DNA from: Acidimicrobiaceae bacterium
GTDB taxonomy: Bacteria; Actinomycetota; Acidimicrobiia; Acidimicrobiales; RAAP-2
Reading direction: 5' to 3'
Length of the DNA: 64,000 bases
Assembly (NCBI GenBank): GCA_027306605.1
Contig: DAHUZK010000074.1
Location: 1 to 64,000 of the forward strand
In this document: positions 47,561-57,152 of the stretch, in pieces
Position numbering within the stretch: position 1 is the stretch's first letter
Layout of the letters: each line of letters starts with the position of its first letter
Program-made: the position numbers and the translations under genes
The notes under the pieces: generated by a model
Databases searched by the model: none
The model's input: the letters and a program-made list of their open reading frames with translations, nothing else
What the model was told of the DNA's origin: nothing

Positions 47561-48202
47561 GTGGAAGAGTTTCTCAAGTCAGCCGGCTATGGCGCGGTGT
47601 TCCTCCTGAGCTTCGTGTCGATCATGGGCGTTCCGGTGGGGGCGGAGGCGGCGCTGATCTACGGCGGCGTCCTGGCCAGCGGGCAGGTGCCGGGGGAGGG
47701 TCAACCGCTCAGCCTGGCCGTCGTCATCGTGGTCGGCACCCTGGCCGAGGTCCTCGGCTCCGCCGCCGGCTACGGCATCGGCCGCTACGGCGGGCGTCCG
47801 CTGGTGGACCGGGTCGGCAAGTACGTCCTGTTGACCCACAAGGACCTCGACCGCGCCGAGGCCTGGTTCGCCCGCCGCGGCGAGCCCTTCGTCCTCTTCG
47901 GGCGCTTCATCCCCTTGATCCGCTCCTTCGTCTCGTTCGCGGCCGGGCTGGGCGAGATGACCATCGGCAAATTCACGGTGTTCACCGTCATCGGCAGTGC
48001 CGTGTGGTGTACCGCTCTGTGCTCGCTCGGATACAGCCTCGGCGCCAGCTACAACCACGTGCTCAAGGCGTTCAGCTACGCCGGCTACGTGCTGGGGGCC
48101 CTGGCGGTCCTGACCGTGGCCGCCCTCTTCCTGCACCGCCTGCGCGAGTACCGCAGCCAGCGCCGGATCGAGGTCGAGGGCACCGACACCGGGAGCCTCT
48201 GA
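47561..48202 (+). CDS. DedA-family membrane protein
   Basis: AGYGIGRYGGRPLVDRVGKYVLLTHKDLDRAEAWFARRGEPFVLFGRFIPLIRSFVSFAAGLGEM. Confidence 0.93.
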   Translation: MEEFLKSAGYGAVFLLSFVSIMGVPVGAEAALIYGGVLASGQVPGEGQPLSLAVVIVVGTLAEVLGSAAGYGIGRYGGRPLVDRVGKYVLLTHKDLDRAEAWFARRGEPFVLFGRFIPLIRSFVSFAAGLGEMTIGKFTVFTVIGSAVWCTALCSLGYSLGASYNHVLKAFSYAGYVLGALAVLTVAALFLHRLREYRSQRRIEVEGTDTGSL

Positions 48203-48345
48203 GCGCCGGCGGATCAACGCCGCCGCTACGGACGCTCAACGGACGGACTATCTGGCGCCCGGGCCGCCCCGCGCCCGCGGCCCGGGTTCAACCGGGGCTT
48301 CTCTTCGACCGATGCTTGATCCGGGGAGCGGCGCGCCACGGACGC

Positions 48346-51222
48346 GTGCGGCTCGATGTGACCGAGCTGATCGAAAGAGGCGAGGTGGTCGAGGGGGGAG
48401 ACGCCGAGGTCGCGAGACCGGTCCCGGACGGGACCGCTGAGCCTTCGCCGCGCGCCGAGCCGGCAGGGCACGGCCGCCTCGCGTTCGCGCACAGGGGCCT
48501 GCTCTCCACCACGGGCTGGCTGGTGGTCGCGCTGTGGGTGCTGGCGGGAGCGGGGGTGCTGGCTGTCGCCGGGCAACGGCTTTGGGCCGGCGGCTGGCCC
48601 AGCGCGGCGGCGACGATGTTCGCCGTCGTCTTCGGCGGCCTCATGGCGGCCAGTTGGATCTGGCCCATCAGGTTGTTCGTCCACGACCAGTCCGGCGTGT
48701 TCGACATCGACGAGGGCCTCTTCGTCCTGCTGATCCTCCTGGTCCCGCCGGACCTGACCGTCTTCGTGCTGGCCCTCGCCACCGTCGTGGCCCAGGTCGT
48801 GCGGCGCCGGGCCGTGCTCCGGATCGTCTTCAACACGGGACGGGTCGTGACGTCGGCCGGTGCTGCCGCGCTCGTGTTCGTGCTGCTCGGCGGGGCCCAG
48901 GACCCCACCGGCTACTTGAAAGTGGGCGCCGCGCTGGCCGGCGGAGCCGCCTACTTCCTCGTCAACACGGCTGCGATCGTCACCATCTTGATGGCGATGG
49001 GTTCGACCTGGCGCGAGGCGCTGTTCGGTGGCATCCGCATCAGGCTGCTCGTGGTGGTGGGCACCATCGACATGGCGATACCGACGGCACTGCTCCTCTC
49101 CTACGAGCCCGCCTTCCTGCCCCTGGCCATCCTGCCCCTGATCGTGCTGCGCTATGTCGGCGAGGGCCACTTCTACGCCCGTGACGACCGCGTCCGTCTT
49201 CGCGGCCTCTTCGGGGCCACCCTGGACGTGAACCGGTCCATCGGCGAGGAGGAGACGCGGGCCGCCGTGCTGGCCTCGGCCGGTTCCCTCCTGCGCTCAC
49301 CCGACGTGTCCCTCGGACCCGACCGGCCGGTCCGGGAGGACCCGTCCCTGACGGCTCCGGTCGAGGTCGGCGACCGGCATCTCTGGCTCACGGTGTCGGG
49401 CCGGCGACGCAGCCAGCCCTACGACGACGGCGACCGAGCCCTGCTCGACGCCCTGGCTTCCGTGGGTGGCATCGCGCTCTCCAACGCCGACCTCTACGCC
49501 GAGGTGGAACGACAGAAGGACCATCTCGCCGTGATCACGCGCAGCCTGGGCGAAGGCGTCTGCGCCGTGACGATGTCCGGTGACATCATCTTGATGAACC
49601 CCGCCGGCGCCGACATGCTGGGGTGGACCGACGTCGGCGTCGACGGAGATCCCCGGTCCGTGCGGAGGGCGCCGCGTTTCCTGCTCGACCCGGCGCGGCG
49701 TGCCATGTCCCAGGGACAGAACGTGATCAGCGACGACGCCCGCTTCGAGCGGGCCGACGGCACCTACTTCCCGGTCACCATGACCGCCTCGCCGATCGTC
49801 GGCCGCGACCAGCCCTCTGCCGCCGTGATCGTCTTCCGGGACACCTCCGAACGCAAGGCCTTCGAGGAGCAGCTGGCACGCCATGCCTTCCAGGACCCGT
49901 TGACCGGGCTGGCCAACCGCCGCCTGCTCCTGGACCACCTCGACCACGCGCTGCTCCAGGCCCAGCGCAGCGGCAGCCGGGTCGCCGTGCTCTTCGGCGA
50001 CATCGACCGCTTCAAGGTGGTCAACGACAACCTGGGCCACCAGGTCGGCGACGAGCTGCTCCGGGTGATCGCCGAGCGCCTGCGCCGGGCCGTGCGTCCC
50101 GGGGACACGCTGTCGCGGCTGGGCGGTGACGAGTTCGTGGCCATCCTCGAGGGCGTCCAGTCACCCGAGGACGCCGGACAGGTGGCCGAGCGCATCCTCG
50201 ACGTCCTGCGCGAGCCGATCGTCCTGGCGGACGGGCACGAGGTCGTGGCGACCATGAGCATGGGCATGGCGCTGAGCGAGGAAGGCATGTCGCGGGACGA
50301 CCTGCTGCACGACGCCGACGTCGCCATGTACCGGGCCAAGCAACGCGGGCGCGGTGGCCAGGTCACCCTGTTCGACGTCGATCGCATGGAGGCGCGATCG
50401 CTCGGCCGGCTCGACCTCGACACCGCGCTGCACCACGCGGTGGAGCGCGACGAGCTCCAGGTGTACTTCCAGCCCCTCGTCTCGCTGGGAGACGAGCGCA
50501 TCGTGTCCGCCGAGGCGCTGGTGCGCTGGGACCACCCCGAACACGGGATCCTGTCGCCGATGCACTTCATGGACCTGGCCGAGGACAACGGGACCATCCT
50601 TGCCATCGGGACCTTCGTCCTCGAGCAGGCCTGCCGGAGGGCCGCTTTCTGGTCGGAGGAGCTGGGAACGCCCGTCGAGGTGGCGGTCAACCTGTCGGCC
50701 CGCCAGTTCCAACAGCCCGACCTCGAGGCCCGGATCGCCGGCCTCTTGGAGACGACGGGCATCGAGCCGTCACAGCTGTGCCTCGAGATCACCGAGAGCC
50801 TGGCCATGGACGACGTGGACCTCACGGCGACGATCCTGACCACGCTGCACAACCTCGGCGTCCGCCTGGCCATCGACGATTTCGGCACCGGGCACTCGTC
50901 GCTGGGCTACCTCGCCCGGTTCCCGATCGACGTGATCAAGATCGACCAGAGTTTCGCCCAGGGCATCGACCAGGATCCGGTGAAGTCGGCCATCGTCTCG
51001 GCCGTCGTGGCGTTGTCCCGGGCCATCGGCTCGACGACCGTCGTCGAAGGGGTGCAGACGCGGGCCGAGCTCGAGCAGATCGAGAGCCTCGGCTGCGACA
51101 TCGCGCAGGGCTTCTACTTCTCGCGGCCGCTGCCGGACGGCGCGTTCGAGGATCTGCTGCGCTCCGGATTGAAGGGGGCGCCCGTTGCCGAGCTGCTGCC
51201 GCGCCGCGTGCTCGCCGGCTGA
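48346..51222 (+). CDS. Membrane-anchored PAS-GGDEF-EAL c-di-GMP enzyme; start approximate
   Basis: Multi-TM N-terminus; LFGDIDRFKVVNDNLGHQVGDELLRV...LSRLGGDEFVAIL; EALVRWDHPEHGILSP; DDFGTGHSSLGYLARFPIDVIKIDQSF. Confidence 0.93.
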   Translation: MRLDVTELIERGEVVEGGDAEVARPVPDGTAEPSPRAEPAGHGRLAFAHRGLLSTTGWLVVALWVLAGAGVLAVAGQRLWAGGWPSAAATMFAVVFGGLMAASWIWPIRLFVHDQSGVFDIDEGLFVLLILLVPPDLTVFVLALATVVAQVVRRRAVLRIVFNTGRVVTSAGAAALVFVLLGGAQDPTGYLKVGAALAGGAAYFLVNTAAIVTILMAMGSTWREALFGGIRIRLLVVVGTIDMAIPTALLLSYEPAFLPLAILPLIVLRYVGEGHFYARDDRVRLRGLFGATLDVNRSIGEEETRAAVLASAGSLLRSPDVSLGPDRPVREDPSLTAPVEVGDRHLWLTVSGRRRSQPYDDGDRALLDALASVGGIALSNADLYAEVERQKDHLAVITRSLGEGVCAVTMSGDIILMNPAGADMLGWTDVGVDGDPRSVRRAPRFLLDPARRAMSQGQNVISDDARFERADGTYFPVTMTASPIVGRDQPSAAVIVFRDTSERKAFEEQLARHAFQDPLTGLANRRLLLDHLDHALLQAQRSGSRVAVLFGDIDRFKVVNDNLGHQVGDELLRVIAERLRRAVRPGDTLSRLGGDEFVAILEGVQSPEDAGQVAERILDVLREPIVLADGHEVVATMSMGMALSEEGMSRDDLLHDADVAMYRAKQRGRGGQVTLFDVDRMEARSLGRLDLDTALHHAVERDELQVYFQPLVSLGDERIVSAEALVRWDHPEHGILSPMHFMDLAEDNGTILAIGTFVLEQACRRAAFWSEELGTPVEVAVNLSARQFQQPDLEARIAGLLETTGIEPSQLCLEITESLAMDDVDLTATILTTLHNLGVRLAIDDFGTGHSSLGYLARFPIDVIKIDQSFAQGIDQDPVKSAIVSAVVALSRAIGSTTVVEGVQTRAELEQIESLGCDIAQGFYFSRPLPDGAFEDLLRSGLKGAPVAELLPRRVLAG

Positions 51223-51227
51223 CACGC

Positions 51228-51340
51228 GACGAGCACAGCAACCGGGACGAGCACAGCAACCGGGACGAGCACTGCAACCGGGACGAGCACTGCAACCGGA
51301 TTGCCACCGCCGCCCGACGCCGCCCGACAACGCCCGACAA
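51228..51340. repeat. 18-bp tandem repeat (GACGAGCACWGCAACCGG) x4 at 51228-51299, then 10-bp repeat (CGCCCGACAA-like) x3 at 51311-51340
   Basis: Units at 51228, 51246, 51264, 51282; 10-mers at 51311, 51321, 51331. Confidence 0.95.
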
Positions 51341-51438
51341 CGCCTGGTCACGAAGCTTGCGGGGCTATGACAGCGCCGTGAAATTGAGCTGAATTGCCTA
51401 TGGATAGGTAGAAAGTCATTGAAGCCGTTCCCGAGTGG

Positions 51439-53409
51439 GTGTACCTTCCGGCAGGGGAAGGAGTCCCGGAGTTGTCCGGAGGAGGGGCGTTCTTGGCGGT
51501 CTTTTGGCGTCGCAGAGGTCACGGCTCGGCTCGCCGCGCCGGCAAGGACCGGTCACGCCTGCGGGCGCGGCTCGAGACTCTCGTCTCCGTCGCCCCGGAC
51601 GCCGATCGCTACGCCGAGCTCGAACGACAGAAGGACGAGCTCGAGCGCCAGAAGGACGAGCTCTCGGTCATCACGAGCAGCCTGGGCGAGGGGGTGTGCG
51701 CCGTCAGCGAGCGGGGCGAGATCACCTTCATGAACCCTTCCGGGGCCGACATGCTCGGCTGGGACTCGCTGAGCGGCGAGAGCGGCGCGCTCGCCGTGCA
51801 CGCAGCCCACGCAGCCCACGCAGCGCCCGCAGCCCACGCAGCCCACGCAGCCCACGCAGCGCCTGCCTTCCTCATGGAGCCGGCCAAGCGGGCCATGGCG
51901 CTGCGGCGCAGCGTCACCATCCACGACACCCGCTTCACTCGTGTCGACGGGTCGCACTTCCCGACCACCTTGACGGCGTCGCCCGTCACGGGCGGCGGCG
52001 TTCCCTCGGGTGCGGTGATCGTCTTCCGTGACATCTCGGAGCGCAAGGCCTTCGAGGAGCAGCTGGCCCGGCATGCCTTCCAGGACCCGCTCACCGGCTT
52101 GGCCAACCGCCGGCTGTTGCTCGACCATCTCGACCACGCACTGTCGCAGGCGGAGCGCACGGGCAATCACGTCGCGGTCCTCTTCTGCGACATCGATCGC
52201 TTCAAGGCGGTCAACGACGAGCTGGGGCACCAGGTCGGCGACGAGTTGCTGCGCGTGATCGCCGAGCGCCTGCGCGGCGCCATCCGTGCCGGCGATACCG
52301 CGTCGCGCTTCGGGGGGGACGAATTCGTGATCCTTCTCGAGGGCGTCACCTCGGCCGAGGACGCCGACCGTGTCGCAGAGGAGGTGTTGGCGGTCCTACA
52401 GGATCCCATCACCCTGAGCACCGGACGCGAGGTGGTCGCCACGCTCAGCGTCGGCGTCGCTGTGAGCGAGCGCGGGCAGTCGCGCCAAGACCTGCTGCAC
52501 GACGCCGACCAGGCCATGTACCGCGCCAAGGAACAGGGCCGTGGTGCCCTGGCCTCCCGATCGGGCACCGACTCGGCCGTGGTGGCGGCGCGCTCGCTCA
52601 ACCGGCCCAACAGGGACACTGCGTTCCAACACGTTGTCGACCGGGGCGAGATGGAGATCCACTACCAGCCGCTCGTGTCGCTCTCGGACCGCCGCATCGT
52701 CGGAGCCGAGGCACTGGTGCGCTGGAACGATCCCGATCACGGGATCCTGCTCCCGGGCCAGTTCATCCGTCTGGCCGAGCGCAACGGGTCGATCGTCGGG
52801 CTCGAGCAGATGGTGCTCGAGCAGGCGTGCCGCCAGGCCAAGACGTGGCAGCGTGAGTTCGGAGCCACGCTCGGGATCTGTGTGAACCTGTCCGCCCTGC
52901 ACGTCCAGCAGCGGAACGTGACCGACCACGTCGCCGGCGTGCTCGAGTCGACGGGGCTGGCGCCGTCGCAACTGTGCCTCGAGCTCTCCGAGACCGTGGC
53001 CCTGCACGACGTCGTCGTCACCTCGAGCGTCCTGCGGGAGCTGCACGCCCTGGGCGTCCGCTTGGCGATCGACGACTTCGGGACCGGTCATTCGTCGTTC
53101 GGGTATCTGGCCCGCCTGCCCTTCGACGTGGTGAAGATCGACCAGAGCTTCGTGCACGGGGTGCACGACGATCCGGTCAAGTCGGCCATCGTCTCCGCCG
53201 TCATCGCACTGGCCCGGACGATGGGCGCCTGCACCGTGGGCGAGGGCGTGGAGTCGCAGACCCAGCTCGAGGAGCTGACCGGCCTCGGCTGCGACGTGGC
53301 ACAGGGGTTCTACTTCGCCCGGCCTCTCCCGACGGCCGCCTTCGGCAAGATGCTCACGGCCAGCGCGGAGGTCGATCTCCGGCTGCTCGGGTCGACCAAG
53401 ACCGCGTAG
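51439..53409 (+). CDS. Second PAS-GGDEF-EAL protein without the membrane domain
   Basis: AVLFCDIDRFKAVNDELGHQVGDELLRV...SRFGGDEFVILL; EALVRWNDPDHGILLP; DDFGTGHSSFGYLARLPFDVVKIDQSF. Confidence 0.93.
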   Translation: MYLPAGEGVPELSGGGAFLAVFWRRRGHGSARRAGKDRSRLRARLETLVSVAPDADRYAELERQKDELERQKDELSVITSSLGEGVCAVSERGEITFMNPSGADMLGWDSLSGESGALAVHAAHAAHAAPAAHAAHAAHAAPAFLMEPAKRAMALRRSVTIHDTRFTRVDGSHFPTTLTASPVTGGGVPSGAVIVFRDISERKAFEEQLARHAFQDPLTGLANRRLLLDHLDHALSQAERTGNHVAVLFCDIDRFKAVNDELGHQVGDELLRVIAERLRGAIRAGDTASRFGGDEFVILLEGVTSAEDADRVAEEVLAVLQDPITLSTGREVVATLSVGVAVSERGQSRQDLLHDADQAMYRAKEQGRGALASRSGTDSAVVAARSLNRPNRDTAFQHVVDRGEMEIHYQPLVSLSDRRIVGAEALVRWNDPDHGILLPGQFIRLAERNGSIVGLEQMVLEQACRQAKTWQREFGATLGICVNLSALHVQQRNVTDHVAGVLESTGLAPSQLCLELSETVALHDVVVTSSVLRELHALGVRLAIDDFGTGHSSFGYLARLPFDVVKIDQSFVHGVHDDPVKSAIVSAVIALARTMGACTVGEGVESQTQLEELTGLGCDVAQGFYFARPLPTAAFGKMLTASAEVDLRLLGSTKTA

Positions 53410-53458
53410 GCAGGTCGGAGTCCGCCCCCGTCGCCGGCGCCGGCGGTCGTGTGGGCGC

Positions 53459-55462
53459 TCACCCCGTGGCTGCGGCGTCGCGGCGCACGTTGGCGCCGCG
53501 CAGGGCGGCGGTGAGCAACGGCAGCACCTCGTGCCAGTCGCCGACGATCCCGACGTCGCAGTGCGAGAACACCGGAGCCTGCCGGTCCGCGTTGACGGCC
53601 AGCACCGTGCCGGCGCCGCGCACGCCCGCCATGTGGTTGAACTTGCCGCTGAGCCCGAGCGCGACGTAGAGGCGGGGGGAGATGGAGCGACCGGTGATGC
53701 CGACCTGGCGCGCGCGTGGTGCCCAACCCCTGTCGGTCACCTTGCGGGTCGCCGCCAGCTCCGCGCCGAGAACCGCGGCCAGCGGGCTCACGAGCTCGTA
53801 CTCGTCGGGCGTCACGCCGGTGCCGACCCCGATCACCGCGGCGGCCCTGGCGAGTGTCTCCACGTCGTCGTTGCGCTGCTCGGCCAGGACGCGCACGCGG
53901 CCCCGCCGGCCGAGGACGCGGACCTCGGAGGCTCCGGGCCGGGCCGACCCGGGCAGCGGCACCGGTGCCGGGTCCGGGAGCACGCCGGGACGGATCGTGG
54001 CCATCTGCGTGCCGCTGCGGCAGGTGACGTCGGCCACCAGCGCCCCGGCGAAGGCGGGCTTGGCCGCGACGAGCACGCCTTCGCGCTGGGAGAGCGCGAT
54101 GGCGTCGCCGACCAGCCCGGAGCCCGTGGCCGCCGCGGCCCGTCCCGCCACCTCGCGCCCGAAGGCCGTGCTGGGGGCGAGGAAGGCCCAGGGCCGGCGC
54201 TGGCGGAGGTACGCCACCACGGCGTCGCCGACGTCCTCGGGCACCGCCGGCCCCTCCGTTGCCGGAACGAGGGAGACGACGAGATCGGCGCCCAGGCCGA
54301 ACAGGACGTCGGGCTCGGGCTCGGGCGCGGGCTCCGGCCCGGCGCCCGAGGGTGTGGCCGGTGCCGTGGCCGGTGCCGTGGCCGGCGTCGTGGCCGGCGC
54401 CAGCACGTGCACGACCGCATCGAGCTCCCGGGCCAGCCGGCGCGCCGCGCCGACGATCTCACCGACCACGTGCGGGCGGCCCGGCTCGGCCAGGACCGCG
54501 ACGATCGGTGCGTCGGCCGCAGGACGCTCTGACTGCCCGGCCGTGTGTGGCCCGTCCGCCGGGATCGGTCCCGGCGGCACGGTGGGCGGCGGCACCGATG
54601 CCGACAGCGCGCCGCGCTGGGCCAGGACGTCCACGGCGTCTTGCACCTGCGCGTCGATCGGCCCGTCGAGGACCACGAGTGCCCGCTCGTGCTCCATGGC
54701 CCGGGTGGCACCCACCACGGTCGGACTTCCGGCCTCGCCCCACGGTCCGGCGCCGAGATCGGCGGCTCCGATCCGGCGCAGCCGTCCCGGGTCGACCGCG
54801 GCCCGGCCCTCGGGGTCGACCTTGCACGGGTCGCACAGGCGCTCGGCCACCGTCACGACGGCGGGCAGGGCGATCTCCACCTCCTGGGTCCCGTCGTCGT
54901 GCTCGAGCTCGAGCCGGAGCGACGCGCCGGCGTCCTCGAGCCGCCGGACGCCGCTGGCGAAGGCGAGGTCCAGCAGCTCGGCCAGCTCCGGGCCCACCTG
55001 GCCCGTCTCGCCGTCGACTGAGTTGCGGCCGAGCAGGACGAGGTCGAAGGGGCCCGCCGCGGCGAGGGCCGCTGCCAGGGCTCGGGCCGTGGCGAGCGTG
55101 TCCGAGCCCGCGAAGCGCTCGTCACAGAGGTGGATCCCCTCGTCGGCCCCCCACGCCACCGCTTCGCGCAGGACATCCTCGGCGCTCGGGGGGCCGAGGG
55201 TGAGCACGGTGCACGAGCCGCCGGTCTGGCGCGCCAGGGCCACCCCCTGCGCCACGGCGCGGCGGCAGTAGGGGTTCATCTCGAAAGGGACGTCGCGGCG
55301 GACCAGGCGCCCCTCCGCGAGGCGGAGCGACTCGGTCAGCGGCACCTGCTTGGCCAGCGACGCCAGGCGCAGCGGCCCACCGGCGGCGCGGGCGCCGGCG
55401 TGGCCGCGGACGTGGTCGCGGGCGTGACGGGGCGGCGCGGGGGAGGGTTCGATGCCGTGCAC
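53459..55462 (-). CDS. Electron transfer flavoprotein with beta- and alpha-like halves in one polypeptide
   Basis: EtfB half: KQVPLTESLRL...FEMNPYCRRAVAQGVALA...LGRNSVDGETGQVGPELAELL; EtfA half: SPRLYVALGLSGKFNHMAGVRGAGTVLAVNADRQAPVFSHCDVGIVGDWHEVLP. Confidence 0.88.
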   Translation of the reverse strand: MHGIEPSPAPPRHARDHVRGHAGARAAGGPLRLASLAKQVPLTESLRLAEGRLVRRDVPFEMNPYCRRAVAQGVALARQTGGSCTVLTLGPPSAEDVLREAVAWGADEGIHLCDERFAGSDTLATARALAAALAAAGPFDLVLLGRNSVDGETGQVGPELAELLDLAFASGVRRLEDAGASLRLELEHDDGTQEVEIALPAVVTVAERLCDPCKVDPEGRAAVDPGRLRRIGAADLGAGPWGEAGSPTVVGATRAMEHERALVVLDGPIDAQVQDAVDVLAQRGALSASVPPPTVPPGPIPADGPHTAGQSERPAADAPIVAVLAEPGRPHVVGEIVGAARRLARELDAVVHVLAPATTPATAPATAPATPSGAGPEPAPEPEPDVLFGLGADLVVSLVPATEGPAVPEDVGDAVVAYLRQRRPWAFLAPSTAFGREVAGRAAAATGSGLVGDAIALSQREGVLVAAKPAFAGALVADVTCRSGTQMATIRPGVLPDPAPVPLPGSARPGASEVRVLGRRGRVRVLAEQRNDDVETLARAAAVIGVGTGVTPDEYELVSPLAAVLGAELAATRKVTDRGWAPRARQVGITGRSISPRLYVALGLSGKFNHMAGVRGAGTVLAVNADRQAPVFSHCDVGIVGDWHEVLPLLTAALRGANVRRDAAATG

Positions 55463-55474
55463 GCTAGTGGCCGC

Positions 55475-57109
55475 TCAGCGCGCGACGGCATCCCCCTCGG
55501 GGCTGCGCGGGTCCGAGGCACCGATCAGCCGGCGGCCGTCGCGAACCGGTTCGGCCACGACGACCTGCGCGCACCCGACGGCCACGGGGTCGAAGGGTCG
55601 GATCACCCGCACGCGGTGACCGGCGCCGGTGAGGCCGTCGTGCCAGCGGCGGGGGGCGTCTGCTTCCATCACGACGGTCAGGTCGTCGCCCCACCAGAGG
55701 CGGAACGGTCCGGCCCTCGGGGCATCGAGCGTCAGGCGCGGCGCGGCGAGCGCCGCCGCCGGGTCCTGACCGCTCCCGAGCATGCGGGCGAGGAGCTGGC
55801 TGAGGATCTGGGGCTGGGCGTCGCCACCCATGGCGCCGACGAGATGGGTGAGGGTGCCGGCCGTCGTCGTCACCACCATGGGGGAGAGCGTGTGCGGTGG
55901 CCGCCGGCCTGGCGCCACCTCGGCGGGGTGCCCGGGCTCGAGCGAGAAGCCGATGCCGCGGTTGTGCAGGAAGACGCCGGTCGACGCCTCGATCAGGTGG
56001 GAGCCGAAGTCCAGGGCGTTCGACTGCGTGAGCGAGACCCCCAGCCCGTCGGCGTCCATGGCGCACAGGTGCGTGGTGTCGCCGTCCCCGAGCCGGGGCG
56101 CCGCGGGCGCACGGGTGCCGGTGCCGGGTGCGACGTCGGGCGGAGCGGCGCGGCGTGCCTCGATGCGCCCGGCCGCCGCCTCGAGGCGGGCACGGTCGAG
56201 CAGGACGTCGCCCGCGGCGCCGTCGTGGAGCACGGCGGGGCGGTCGTGACCGGTGGCCCGCCACGACTCGACCAGGAGGTGGGCCCACGCCGGATCGTCG
56301 GGATCGGTGCCGAGCCCGGCCGCCTCGGCCACGAACGCGCCGGCCAGGGTCAGGTAGCCCTGCGACGGCGGTGGCACCGTCCAGAGCTCATGCCCCCAGG
56401 CCCGCAGGTGCACGGGTGCGCACCACGTGGCGGCACTCGTCGTGAAGTCGTCGGTGTGGAAGTGGCCGCCGCCGAGCGCCTGCAGGCCGTGGCCGAACTC
56501 GCCCTGGTAGAAGCCGGCGCGGCCGTCGCGCCCGATGGCGCGCAGGGTGCGTGCGATGCCCGGGAGGCGGACCGGCTGGCCCACGGCGAGCGGGCCGTCG
56601 GGGCACAGCTCGCCGGCTCCGGGACGGGCATGGACCAGGTTGCTGGCCAGCGCCAGCATGATGGAGGCCGGGAACCCCTCATCGGCCAGCTCGATCGCCG
56701 GCGCCAGCACGTCGGCCAGCGGCAACCGCCCGTGGCGCTCGTGGAGGGCCAGCCAGCCGTCGACGGCGCCGGGCATCGGCACGCTGCGGATGTCGCGGCG
56801 CAGCGGCATGACGCTGAAGCCGTCGGCGCGCAGGCGCCCCGCGTCGGAACCGGTGCCGGCTCGCCCGACGCCGAGCAGCGCCTCGGGCGCCGCGCCCGGT
56901 CCCGACACCATGGCCAGCATGTCGCCGCCCAGCCCGCTCAGGTGCGGGCCCACCACGGCCATGGCCGCGCCCGCCGCCACCGCGGCGTCGGCGGCGGATC
57001 CGCCGCGCGCCAGCATGCGCACGCCGGCCGACGCCGCCAGTTGGTCCGCCGCGCACACCATGCCGCGCAGGCCCGACCGCGAGCCGAGGGGAGCGAGGGG
57101 CAGGGACAT
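55475..57109 (-). CDS. Gamma-glutamyltransferase family protein
   Basis: GGSAADAAVAAGAAMAVVGPHLSGLGGDMLAM; DTTHLCAMDADGLGVSLTQSNALDFGSHLIEASTGVFLHNRGIGFS. Confidence 0.92.
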   Translation of the reverse strand: MSLPLAPLGSRSGLRGMVCAADQLAASAGVRMLARGGSAADAAVAAGAAMAVVGPHLSGLGGDMLAMVSGPGAAPEALLGVGRAGTGSDAGRLRADGFSVMPLRRDIRSVPMPGAVDGWLALHERHGRLPLADVLAPAIELADEGFPASIMLALASNLVHARPGAGELCPDGPLAVGQPVRLPGIARTLRAIGRDGRAGFYQGEFGHGLQALGGGHFHTDDFTTSAATWCAPVHLRAWGHELWTVPPPSQGYLTLAGAFVAEAAGLGTDPDDPAWAHLLVESWRATGHDRPAVLHDGAAGDVLLDRARLEAAAGRIEARRAAPPDVAPGTGTRAPAAPRLGDGDTTHLCAMDADGLGVSLTQSNALDFGSHLIEASTGVFLHNRGIGFSLEPGHPAEVAPGRRPPHTLSPMVVTTTAGTLTHLVGAMGGDAQPQILSQLLARMLGSGQDPAAALAAPRLTLDAPRAGPFRLWWGDDLTVVMEADAPRRWHDGLTGAGHRVRVIRPFDPVAVGCAQVVVAEPVRDGRRLIGASDPRSPEGDAVAR

Positions 57110-57110
57110 C

Positions 57111-57152
57111 TCAGAGCACGACGCTCAGAGCACGGCGCTCAGAGCACGACCA
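57111..57152. repeat. 14-bp tandem repeat TCAGAGCACGRCGC x3 spanning the ADH stop codon
   Basis: TCAGAGCACG at 57111, 57125, 57139. Confidence 0.95.

Noticed and set aside
48226-49170. 314-aa minus-strand ORF opposite the GGDEF-EAL gene
   Set aside because: Asp/Glu/His/Gln-rich antisense shadow without domain motifs.
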